This document shows, piece by piece, positions 36,598 through 47,940 of a DNA stretch of 64,000 nucleotides. The DNA lies in assembly GCA_964035545.1 (NCBI GenBank), contig OZ037773.1, positions 9,016,751-9,080,750 of the forward strand, read 5' to 3'. The translations under genes and the position numbers were made by a program. Position 1 is the first letter of the stretch, and every line of letters begins with the position of its first letter. The notes under the pieces were generated by a model. That model had not been told where the DNA came from. It saw nothing but the letters and a program-made list of their open reading frames with translations, and did not search any database. The stretch comes from Bugula neritina (lineage: Eukaryota > Bryozoa > Gymnolaemata > Cheilostomatida > Bugulidae).

Positions 36598-37250
36598 TTT
36601 CACGGAAGAAGTTCGAAACTTTAGAGTTCGGAATATAAATTTAGCAGCCTGAGTTTCTAAACTTTAGTGACATTCTACAGATTGGAGGCCGGAAGTCATA
36701 TCTTTGTTCACAAATAGCCGTGGGATATCTATTACTCCATGAGCCATGGCTGAGGATATATAAGACATTGTATTGTTATATTAAAATTATATTTTATATG
36801 GCAACATTTATATTCACTAATTGTAATTTATTCAGTGGCATATGTATGATTATTATTACAAGATATAAGGAAATAAATGTATGTAAAACATGCATTAGAA
36901 TGAGGTTTATTTTCCTGGTAGCATGTGCAGGAGTTGTCATCTTTGTAAATAACAGTACAAGGAAAGACAACTGCATACTCGGTTACCAGATTAAAATAGT
37001 AACTGTTCATCTTACTGAAGACTTCCTCTCAAAGCCCTAAAACTAGTCACTCAGCTCTGAGAGTACAGTTCTATATGCAGTACATCATGTATGTACACAG
37101 ACTAGGTTAGTATATATGGAACATTATTATCCAGTTCTTTTGGAATTGTTGGTGTGAACTTTGGAATTGTTTTCTCTTGCTTGTTATTTTATCCATTACC
37201 TTAAATTAGCTATAGCGAAATATTTTTTTCCAGGTTTTACAATGTGAAGT

Positions 37251-37337
37251 TGTATCGTCCAGAGTGAGAGAATTGGACAAAGTCATAGTACTAGTTATAG
37301 TATGAGTATCAATATGTGATAGTACTCAATTTAAAAT
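37251..37337 (+). repeat. 87-bp dispersed repeat, copy 1
   Basis: TGTATCGTCCAGAGTGAGAG through GATAGTACTCAATTTAAA matches 39408-39494 with only a few differences. It begins at the distal edge of segmental copy B. Confidence 0.9.
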
Positions 37338-38161
37338 ATAATACACACGCATACGCACATATAAAAGAAGTTTTCTACTGCATATACAGTCTAAAAGAGT
37401 GTATTTTCTAATGTAAATAATCTGACAAAACGGCCATGGAACTTGGTTTTTTCTAGGAGCAGTCAAATTAATGAGAACAGTGAAAATTGGTACGGCAAGA
37501 CATGCTTAGCTGAGCGAAACTAAACAAGGTCTGAATATTGAGCAGGGTGGGTGAGACTGCCGCAGTGACTGTACTTTTATGGGACTGTTTTTACAACCTA
37601 ATGGCTAATATTACACTATATTCATAACTCTAGGTTGCTACATAGCAATTGCCTTCTCTTGATCCTTTCTGGAATGTTTTTAATTTTATAGAAAATGCAT
37701 TTCGTAGTTAATTCTAGAAGTTTAGTATAGGAGGCTATAGACCATGGTTCTCTATAAATATATTTTATATAAACTACCAAGACTAAATGTGATAGCTAAT
37801 TGTGTAGAAGAGTGAAAATTAAATTTGGTTAAAATTATGTTATGTAGCTCTTGACGCTGTATTTAATTTAGAATTTAAATAGAGTAACACATATTTTTCT
37901 GTTGTTTTGGGATAGCAATAGTAAAAGCTACACGAAAATGAGCAGTTGTAGGTTTATGGCTTTTTCTCTTGGGTTGTAAGTTTGCTGATTTATACACTGG
38001 TTCACTATCTAAGAATTACAGTTTTCTGACAAATGATGCTCCTCTAATGCCAGCTGTGCAGTATAATCATTATGCCAATTTGCTGCACTCCTGCGCACAC
38101 TGAGCTACAAAGAAGAGCTAAATTTTAGCGGCGCCAGTATCTCAATCTAGGCAGTCGCATA

Positions 38162-38169
38162 GTCTAGAC
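38162..38169. promoter_or_regulatory. Palindromic SMAD-binding element GTCTAGAC
   Basis: This is an exact match to the palindromic SMAD-binding element. A GGCGCC (a BMP-type GC-rich SMAD site) lies about 30 bp upstream (about 38130), and a CCAAT (AGCCAATAGC) about 25 bp downstream. It is about 3.15 kb upstream of the I-SMAD start codon. Function is inferred. Confidence 0.35.
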
Positions 38170-39407
38170 CTGCGACATGCAGCCAATAGCACGCCAGAAA
38201 TATTATTTGTGGCGCTTCGGGTTGTTTGATTAAGAGATGAGGTATTTCTTAACAGGGGTAGCATCTATCTCAACTTCATGTTGTAAATTTTAGTGAGGAT
38301 ATCAGCCTTATTACTTCTAGTCATTGCAAATAAAATAAGCAAAAACAAATTTATGCAAAAAATTTCATTTGATGCATTGTTATAATAAAATCAATCCATT
38401 ACTTCAAAACTATTTTCAACAGTATTGGAGAAAAGTTGGTTATATTCAAAATTAAACTAATAAATATAAAAATTTTGGAAATAATTATTTTAAAATATTG
38501 CATAAAACTTTACTTATTGCTTAAAAATTGTAAAATCTTTAATCTGGGTTTATATTCTACGTTGTATTCTCACTCGTTTTAATAGTTGATACCCCTATAA
38601 ATAGAACTTCATTCGCGAAGTAGACTACTCATGCATAGGCCGTCTACAAACATTACAGAATATAGTCTATTGTACTGTCAACAGATTGGCTTTCATTGTA
38701 GGCTATTGATGACGGTAAGGGTGGCACGTTAGGGCCTCCAACGATTTCATGCACGTTGTTGCAAGTGATTATTATGGTATCAAAGGCAAACAGCATAAAC
38801 TTTATCAAGGAATAATTATTATAATTGTTCAATGCCACTTCCAACCTAGAATAGCTTCATCTGCCACTCAAGATAGCAATATGCAGATGCACCAGAGTTA
38901 CAGTATTTAAAACTGAACTCGCATCTAGCTGTCTTTTAGATCCTCACCCAGGTTGAGCTCAGCATCAGAAATTACAAGTACTGTGAAATACAACTTTGTC
39001 AGCTTCAGGTAACACTAAGTCTAACAGTAACTTACTATTACTAACACTAACAGTAATACTAATAGTGAATATGTAGTTTTACCATATCATAAGTATTGCA
39101 GTTACTATTACTATTAGTATTACTATTATTATTAGTAGTATATCAATGAGTCATATAGTTATACTAACTCTAAGAGTAAAAGAAATAGTTTTAGTTATCG
39201 TACTGGTAGTACTTATTACCTGCTAGTCTTGTAGTGGTACACACTCAGTCTCACTCTGAGTAATAGTAGTAGTGATACTAAGTACACGAAACCTGAAAGT
39301 TAGCATTATGATCATGATTATAAAATATACATATCATTATGAATATACAAGAACTGTAAGTGTTAAGGTGCATTTAAAACTTAGAGTCTGGAACCTAGAG
39401 CTGTAAG

Positions 39408-39494
39408 TGTATCGTCCAGAGTGAGAGAGTTGGACAAAGTCATAGTACTAGTTATAATATGAGTATCAATATGTGATAGTACTCAATTTAAAGT
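39408..39494 (+). repeat. 87-bp dispersed repeat, copy 2
   Basis: Matches 37251-37337. It may be a small non-autonomous element; no target-site duplication was recognised. Confidence 0.9.
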
Positions 39495-40837
39495 ATGGAG
39501 AATATTAAATTTAATGCTAATAAATTTAATATTATTCAATTTAATGTTAATAAATTTAATATTGTATTTGTTGTTGATATACCCAATCTGAAAATGTGCA
39601 TTTCCTTTAACTTCGTCTCACTGTCAGCAGTTGGTGTTAGACTGTTACACTTACAGTCACAGTTATTGTGCTGATGCAAGTGTAGACTGGTTTATAGTTA
39701 TCCATAGTTAAAGTGAAAATCATAGAATTGGAGTGCTGTAAACTGTAAATGGTTCGACTTTTGCACAGTATGCACCCCTAGATTTTAAATTCAACTTGAA
39801 GCCAAAAGCATTGTTTATTATTCATAAATATAAAGCTATAGCTTATGCAATAATAAATATAATATTTATAGTTAGTGTAACAGCAATACTGAGAATAATA
39901 GTTATGATTATTTCATTGAATTGTGTTACTCATGTTATAATTGTAAATCAACTTGTGACTGCGTAGTGATTATGATTAAGAATGTTGTCATAGTGATAGT
40001 TATATTCACATCCCATTTCACATTAGGCCTGTTATCCGTAATAAGATTATGTCTGCTATCTTGTTCTTTGAGAGCTCTAGTAAGCATATTATTACTAGTT
40101 ACTAACAATAAGTACTACTACTTTTTACTATTTCACTAGCAGTGATGCTAGTAATCACCAGCCTATTGTGGTAAGGATGATTTTAATGGTTTAAGTATTC
40201 CTATTAATGTTTATATTGAAACCTGTGTTTGCATGTATTTATAATGATGATCTTATCAATGGCGAGATAAAGGTAGAAGTTAATTCAGCGTTACATTAAA
40301 AGTGACATTAAGGTTGCAAATTGCCCCCAAATTGAGTATCAGCATGACTGCTTTAGTCATCATTTTCATGAGCCAATTAGAGTTGAATAGGTAAAGTATG
40401 GCACAGTAAAAAATATTCTATATCGAATATGATATATTAGTATGATATGTTTCAGTACATTGTGACATTTCAGAATGACAGCTATACAACTCATAGTGAT
40501 CAATTTAAAATAAAATTCAACTACTGACGCTGTTGAAGAAGGTAAAATCTCTCAGCCACCAGTTTGATAGATTCAACACCGAAAGTCAATTTCAATTTTC
40601 AATAATTGATGTTTTACAAACAAACATAGAAACAAATTATGAAATGAAGAAGTTGTTGATATTGTTATTGACCTGTCAACTTAATTTAAATGTGGATTGT
40701 AGTCGTTCTGGTTGACCGATTTTGACACAAAACCCAGAGTACCTGTTGTACCGTGTCTATGCATAGAATCAATTAGTCTGAGCAATCAATTTATAGCGGC
40801 ATGCCTCATGTGCCTTTGGAATGTCATTGATTGTTAC

Positions 40838-40842
40838 TACTA

Positions 40843-40876
<34 letters not shown>

Positions 40877-40941
40877 GCTACTACTACTACTATATACTAC
40901 TACTACTACTAATACTACTACTAGTACTACTACTACTGCTG

Positions 40942-40986
<45 letters not shown>

Positions 40987-41010
40987 GTACTACTACTACT
41001 GCTGTTGCTG

Positions 41011-41078
<68 letters not shown>

Positions 41079-41094
41079 GCTGTTACTACTACTA
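40838..41094. repeat. (TAC)n trinucleotide array upstream of the I-SMAD gene
   Basis: About 255 bp of TAC with TGC and TAG interruptions, ending about 230 bp before the first I-SMAD ATG. Poly-Thr, poly-Leu and poly-Val frames across it are artefacts. Confidence 0.97.
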
Positions 41095-41321
41095 TCATAA
41101 ACTTTAACTTGTAGGTTGACTGGGATCCACTGAAATCATTCTCTACCAGATGACTCATGCAAATGGTATTCATATGCAGACACAATTACTCAGCTTCCTG
41201 TAGCAGCTTCTCCTGACAAGACAAGATTTCCGCCATTGAGTCGAACAGGAAATGCCTGTCTCGTTGCCAGAATAGTCGAGCAAAGCTGACGGCCCACTCC
41301 GTGGCCGATGTCCCCACTTCC

Positions 41322-44300
41322 ATGCATCTCGAATGTTTTGGACTGGATTGTATGAGACGACAGAAGAGAAATCAGCTGGTACGTGATATATGGAGACTGG
41401 CAGCTAGTGGGGACAGCGCGGGACGCCCCACACCCCCTCCCTCCTCCATGCACTCAATAAACTCTTTAGACATGCAGATCAAATCTACTTTGAACTCTTT
41501 ACTGAAACGCCTGGATGTGGAAGAGCTAGAGACGTTGTTAGAGTCGGTGAAGTCGAAGGGGAGGGCTCACACCCCTTGTGTTCATCTCCCGTCATTCTTC
41601 CACCTTCACAGTAACAGCAGCCGGTGCAGTGACACTGAGATATGTACTGAATACACGTCTGATATCAACCTGCAAGCACCTGTCTGCGCACCTTGTCTTG
41701 GCAACAGAGAGGATGTTAGCTGGGTGGTGTGTCGGGCTTTGCGGTGGCCAAATCTCCTCCATGTCGACCCCCTGAAACAGATGCCCAACTGCCAGATACC
41801 GGCAGTGGTGGATAAAACTCCCAGTGGAGGGGGGACCGAGTATGACAGGAAATCTCACCTGCTATGTGTTAACCCGTATCATTGGTGCAAAGTCAGTGAC
41901 ATTAGTACTGGTAGGTCTGTTTGTTCTAGTGCTTAGCAATGTTGAAGGAGTGTAGAATATCAATCAACTGTTGTATACAGCTAGTCGCTACTTGCCTACT
42001 TGCTTGTTAGTCAGTCACTGTGGTTCAGCTAGTCAGTCACTGTGGTTCAGCTAGTCAGTCACTGTGGTTCAGCTAGTCAGTCACTGTGGTTCAGCTAGTC
42101 AGTCACTGTGGTTCAGCTAGTCAGTCACTGTGGCTCAGTTAGTCAGTCACTGTGGTTCAGTTAGTCCAGCTGGTGTCTTCAGGGTGGAGGAATAAAACTA
42201 CATGCCGTAACAGCTTTTTCACCACATAATCTTAATAAACCAGAGCAATGCAATAATCTAGCTAGTAATCTGCATATCTGCCACCATAATCTCCTGCCAT
42301 CTTACCACCCCTTACGTGTAACGCCAACAAATCCAGCAAACCTCTAGGGATTTGCTAACTAAATTTCACACCTCCACCTGCTTTATAGCCTGGTTAGTTG
42401 TTATTTTGGCAACTAAAAATAATAAGAAAAAAGTTAAATAAATCTTATATGTTCAAATTTCCTGGAAGTTTTGGGTTTTATGGATGATTTGGTATTACAT
42501 TGTCTCTCTATTTTATATAACATTCGACTAGAAAAAGTACTATTATTATCTTACTACCACTAGTACTGCCATTACCTTAGTACCTCTAGTACTGATAGTA
42601 CCTCAGTACCACTAGTACTGATAGTACCTTAGTACCACTAGTACTGATAGTACCTTAGTACCACTAGTACTGATAGTACCCCAGTACCACTAGCACTGCT
42701 ATTACCTCAGTACCACTAGCACTGATAGTACCTCAGTACCACTAGTACTGATAGTACCTCAGTACCACTGTATCTCAGTGATACTCCTCACTAGCCACTC
42801 TTTGCCTCAATACAAATTATGAATGGAATGACTTTCCTGTGCTCTACTGGTCAGAAACAAAGAGCAAATTTATCCCTTTGAATGAATACGGAGACCGTAG
42901 TATTACTTCTGCATTTGCATTGCTACCACTATCGGGAGGGTAAAATACTTCCCCTACGCTACGTAGTCCTCAGTCTATTCAAATAGTCAGCCAAGATGTT
43001 TTTCTCCAAACTGTAACTGTTGGGAGGTTTGTGATATTGGATATGCACATTATGTAGCTTACAATAGTAATTTGAGCCAGTGTTACGGCATAGTTTAATC
43101 TTACTGCATTTATAGTACCCAGTGATCTTACAGGGGATATGCGACTTGCTTAGTCTAAACATCACCAGTTAGTCTCCTGAAGGTTTCAACTTGCATGTGT
43201 AGTGAGTTTTGGCACAGTTTTGCAATTTAGTTTTTTATCATCATTCTAATGCCGAATGCAGAGTGCTAGTGGGAAGACACAAACTGCTGGTTTGCTGTAT
43301 ATACAGTATGATTTACCAACCTTGAGTTTTGTCTCACGGTTGGAGTCCTTGTTTTGTCTCAAATGTCAATTTCTAAACTGTTTTTATTTTCTGATCCCCA
43401 CTATCACTTCATGGGTAGATAACGCTGTCGCTGGCTGTCGCCTGCCAGCCCAAACATATCTGTCCCAGTTTTTCATTTTCATTGTTGGCGGGTTGTCAAC
43501 ATAAAAATCTTTAGGTTAACTAAAATTCTTTGATCTTCAAATCCCATTGTTTAGCAAAATCACTCCTAAGCAGTGAGTAGATACTAAAAGTACTCATTCA
43601 CTATTAAGTGAGTCACTGGGTTAGTGAGGGAATGACTCACACCTAGAGTGACTAACTAACCTTATCTTCACAGACTTCTAAATGCAAACTTGCGCTATGG
43701 TAATGGCTGTTGCAAAGCTGTAGCAATAAAAAGCAATCAAAATGATGTATTTAACTAGTGAATGTAATGCTGACTATTCCAGTAAATAATCCATGGTGTA
43801 CGGGAGAGTGGTGGAAGTTTAACAACTATCCTTGTAGTTGATGACTTGTGTTTTGCTAGCCATCACTTCTGACATTCTATTCTATCTCGGCCTCATTAGT
43901 TCAACTGGAAAATAACTCAATAAATGTTAGGAGTTACTCACTCTATGTAAAGTTTCGCTATAGTAAGCCCCTTGTTGTGGACTATACAAGTTACAATACT
44001 AAATATTAGCTATAGGGAGGCCTAAATTATAATTGTATTATTCTATAAAATGCTGTCTGACCATTTCATGTTTCCTCTCTTCTTGGTGTTTGGTGATGGG
44101 TCTTTTTAGTTACCCAAGTTATTGTCGGGGAGCTTTCACGCATGAGAGCAATTTTATCCACTCACTGCTATAATTGTGATTTTGACTGACTCCTGTCTAA
44201 ATTTTCATTCTCGGATCTGAAACTCCCTTCATATATTAAACATGACACTGTTACAAGTTTGTGTTGTGAGTTGTGTACTCTTTAATGTCAAATGTTTTGT

Positions 44301-47219
44301 CACACAGATCTGAAACCATGGTCAGAGGAGATTATTCAGTCAAAGGATATTCAAATCGACAAGAAGAACTCAGATTTTCTCACTCAGTCATCAACTGATA
44401 CAGGTTGGTTAAATCCTAAAACTCTTGAGTCCAGTTACAGCTGAATTACTAACACAAAAATATATAAATACAGGTTCAGAAAATAAGTTTTACCAAATTA
44501 AATAAGGTGATTTAAAGGCCGTTGCTGGTTCTCAGGTTGTTACAATGACTTCAAACAAGCTATAGTTCAATGAGGTCTTGGTTTACAATTTACCTGAAAA
44601 CTAAATAAAAACAAACGAGAAATCTCTGTCCACGCAGCTCTAAATTTGTGAAGCTCTGTGACTGCTTGCTGGTGATAAGAGAGCTAAGTTACTATCAGTC
44701 CGACTTATTGTCACGGAAGTGGCCTCCCTGCTCCCAACTCCCGAGTAAATATTAACATTCCAAATTTATCTTTATCTCGGGTGATCAGGCACTAATTTCA
44801 TCTGCTTATCTGCCCAATCACCTGCCCTGTCTGCCATGTCATAACTCTCGGTGAAGCACTTGCTCCACTTGACAGTAAGTTCTGTAGGGATAAATAATAC
44901 ACCCTTGCGTTACACCCACTCACCTAGTGCTGCCCTTAGCCTAGTGCTGCCAGTAGGGCTGACTCTGGAGCCACTTTATCTATGCTGTTGTCTAGAGAGG
45001 AAGTTTTAGCATTTATTGCATCTATTGTTGGCAGAACATTGCTTGCTATACTTTTACTACACTGTTATACTAAAGCTGAATTCAGTATTGAAGCACCAAA
45101 TTATTGTTAGTCAATTTATATTTATAATCCACAGTTCTATGGATTTACTACTTATTCCTGAGAGCATGTTCTTTCCAGATACACCTAAATATTTGGTAGC
45201 TCCAAATAATTGTTTTTTCTCCAGGCTCACTTGCAAAATTATAGTATTTGTTTGTCTACTGGTCACTTTACTTGTTAGCTAAGAAATGAATGCTCTAAGA
45301 CACTCCATTATTACTTCTACTTATTTGTCACTTCAGCAAGTCTTATAATATCCCCCTAACATTACTTCATCTGCATGATCACTGGCACGTTGTTATTTCT
45401 GTATACAAGTTCACTTTGACATGTTGCCGTTAGACACTCCGTCTCTAGATAATTGTCTATAATCAACATAAATATCCTACATACTTGTCTAAATCATAAC
45501 ATTGATTTGTGTACTAAAACAACTGAGTGGGCTAGTTCATTTCCCCAATGAGCTGCAAGCAGACTCATAGCAGTCGGTGCTGTATACCTGAATACATCTC
45601 GCCTGTTGGAGACAGCTAGAGTGAGTCTAGTTCAAAACTATGATAATTCATACTAATTACCATACTATCGCGCCGTACTGTACACAATCATGACTGCGTA
45701 GTCTTGGGTTTAAACCTCTTCTCCCTTATCTACGCAGAAGAATATGCTAATGTCGTCTGGCATTCGCGCCAAGGCTAGGTGTAAGATTACAGTAAGCCGT
45801 TTAAAGAGTCACGTGACTAGTAAGCCAGGCAGGCTGGCGTCTGCTTAGCGACTGAAGCGAGCTATCAGATGGTTGCGACTCGCAGCCGGTCGTCCGCATC
45901 ATTGAATCATGGAGATTGAAGACTGATTTTGTACGTGATAGCAGATGTTGTTGGAGTAATGCTTCACTTGAAGATATCGAAGCGAGGCTGCGTTTACCCT
46001 TCAATATCAAACAAATAAATGACCTGACTCCATTGTTATTTGTTCCCCAAAGGCATAGAGTGTATTCTTTAGTCTCCATCCATATTTCATTCATTAACCA
46101 TTCTGCTGTCATTTTTATTGCGCCATTAATCACGGGCTAGCAGTCTGCTAATTACATAGAATTATTATATCATAATTTAGTAGTTACTAAAAACCACTTT
46201 ACTAGTTAATGGCTTGTTCCATTCTTTTGATTTTTAGTACTACTCCACGTATTTCCAAACTGTTATAAATTGAAATCTATGTCTTTCGTTTTGATATGTT
46301 GAAATTGTAGATACTGATCATGATATTTAGGATGTATTATATATAAACGAAGGCATTTTTTGGTTTACAAATTTTATACTGTTGGGTTGTCTACTCACAA
46401 CAGGTTGAAGTTCACATCCATAAAATATAGCATCATGATATATATAGCGGCTCAATTTTAACCTCACAGTTATTTGTGTAATTTATTAGAAAAGAATGTT
46501 GATATAAATAGAAAAACTACCAATATCAGGGTAAATCTATTGTCTTCATGATTACATTACATTATGCGTTGATACTTTTTTCTGGTATTTTATTACGTTC
46601 AAACTATTTGATGGCATATCGTGTGAAACTTAACCAATTTCTATATGTTTTAGAACTCTGCGGTGGTTGTCCTCTCTCAAGGCAAGAGTACTGGTGCCAA
46701 GTGGCTTATTGGGAGTTATCTACTCGAATAGGAAAACTACTACCCATTACTCCCACATCCATAGACATATTTCAAGATTTAGCTCAAGGTGGGGGGGTCT
46801 CACTAGACGCCCTTCATCGAACTCATCCGCCAGTCTCCAGCTCCGTGGAGTCTGTCAGGAGTAAGATAGGTGCGGGAGTGGTGCTGAGTAAAGAGGGGGA
46901 GAGAGTTTGGCTGTTCAACAGATCTGAAAGAGATGTATTCGTCAGCTCTTACTTCCTCAACTCCCATCGAACGGACACTCATACGTGGAGAGTTTGTAAA
47001 GTGACACCCGGATATGCTGTGTTAGTCTACGATTACAGCTCCATCGGTGACCAGCCTGGTCAACGAGGTTCGGCCGTGTGGGAGGGGCCAACTGACCTAC
47101 ATAGTGTACATATTAGTTTTATAAAGGGGTGGGGCGGAGCCTACTCCAGACAAAATATTCTCAACTGTGAATGTTGGCTTGAAATCCTTATGAACAAAGC
47201 TGTGTTTGCATACACGTAG
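41322..47219 (+). CDS. Inhibitory SMAD (SMAD6/7-like)
   Basis: I-SMADs block TGF-beta/BMP signalling by occupying type I receptors and recruiting ubiquitin ligases. Exons 41322-41910, 44308-44403 and 46654-47219 join in phase 1 to give 416 residues (TAG at 47217). MH1 spans about residues 52-187 and has all four zinc-ligand positions: Cys86 (TPCVHLP), Cys157 (NCQIP), Cys182 and His187 (CVNPYH), plus CRALRWPNL. The region that would hold the DNA-binding hairpin is longer and diverged. MH2 starts about residue 242 (WCQVAYWELSTRIGKL) with VRSKIGAGV, VWLFNRS, HISFIKGWGGAYSRQ and CWLEI. The tail lacks the SSxS receptor phosphorylation motif, which marks an inhibitory SMAD. The linker is only about 50 residues and has no PPxY. 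Residue 11 (ATG 41352, MRRQKRNQLVRDIWR) resembles the usual SMAD6/7 N-terminus and may be the real start. AATAAA at 47425. Confidence 0.93.
42012..42163. repeat. 22-bp repeat, about seven copies (I-SMAD intron 1)
   Basis: The unit AGTCAGTCACTGTGGTTCAG plus CT starts about 100 bp after the exon 1 donor. Confidence 0.95.
42552..42780. repeat. About 26-bp minisatellite (I-SMAD intron 1)
   Basis: The unit TACCACTAGTACTGATAGTA plus CCTCAG repeats about nine times with variants. Confidence 0.93.
45560..45920. other. GC-richer island with E-box palindrome in I-SMAD intron 2
   Basis: This stretch is richer in CpG than the rest of the intron. It contains the 10-bp palindrome GTCACGTGAC (45808-45817), an E-box form matching the lysosomal CLEAR consensus, and an inverted repeat CTGCGTAG/CTACGCAG (45694-45701 and 45730-45737). 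Frames on both strands around 45801-46140 are open but show no recognised protein. It could be an internal enhancer, an alternative promoter or a decayed insertion. Confidence 0.35.
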
Positions 47220-47940
47220 CAACAACTTAATAGATTGGGAATTCCGCTGCCTAATATACTTGAAAAAACTAACAAGTGTAATGTAATAATATGAGATTAT
47301 ATTTCGACTTTTTAGAGTCATAAAATTGTAAATAAGCTACATGTTACATCTACAGTATTGTCTGACCATAAAAGTTTACAGGTTTACATTTTGTTAGCAA
47401 TATTTCAAAGAAATATGGCACAACAATAAAATTGTACCAATTAGCCATAGGCCATTACTCTTATTACAAGTTACTGCTTTTTCTACCTCACAGTTTTAGT
47501 ATTTATTTTCATATTTTCTTATTAGGGTAATTTTTATTACTTGTCCTAGAGTTTTTATTTCTTGTATTGTATAATAAAAATTGGAATTAGCTGTTACAGA
47601 ATCTTATATTATTACCATGGCTATATCATTGCTGCAACTTGTAAATTACAAAATCCAAACATTAGTTAGCAATATATAATCGTAGTGTTAATATAAAAGT
47701 GTAGCAGTGAGTTAGATAAAAAGGAAGGATAACTCTGTAATTAATGAAGGCATCATCACTAAATTCTATAACCAACCAAGTACTGAGTTACTGCTGCAAA
47801 AGATCACAAAATATTTTAATGTCTTACATAAATAAAAACTTGAAAAAGTTATTGTGGAGAAGACTGTTTATGCTGAATTTAATTCATACTTTACATACTA
47901 TTAATTTTACACAATGGAATTCCTATTCAGGTTAATTAAC

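Larger units (their letters stand above)
32268..37250 (+). repeat. Segmental duplication, copy B
   Basis: This copy of about 26104-32200 retains the caspase promoter and gene, the 22-bp minisatellite, decayed SCFD1 exon 18, the SINE and exon 19. It lacks the part matching about 29360-30790, which holds the TAC array and SCFD1 exons 16-17. Non-coding parts have diverged more than the caspase coding exons, as judged by eye. Confidence 0.9.
37340..41220. other. Intergenic region upstream of the I-SMAD gene
   Basis: No supported exon. It contains the second 87-bp repeat, a small GC-richer patch at about 38120-38230 with a SMAD-type palindrome, AT-rich TTTAATATT repeats near 39500, and the TAC array at 40838. 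Short frames at 39921-40139 and 40533-40715 have no coding character. Confidence 0.5.

Noticed and set aside
40769-41185. Poly-Val/Ser and poly-Thr/Leu frames
   Set aside because: Artefact of the TAC array upstream of the I-SMAD gene.
42959-43165. 68-codon minus-strand frame in I-SMAD intron 1
   Set aside because: Short, no homology recognised, no splice partners.
45801-46140. Open frames on both strands in I-SMAD intron 2
   Set aside because: No recognisable protein, no matching splice sites in phase with the I-SMAD exons; kept only as a possible regulatory island.
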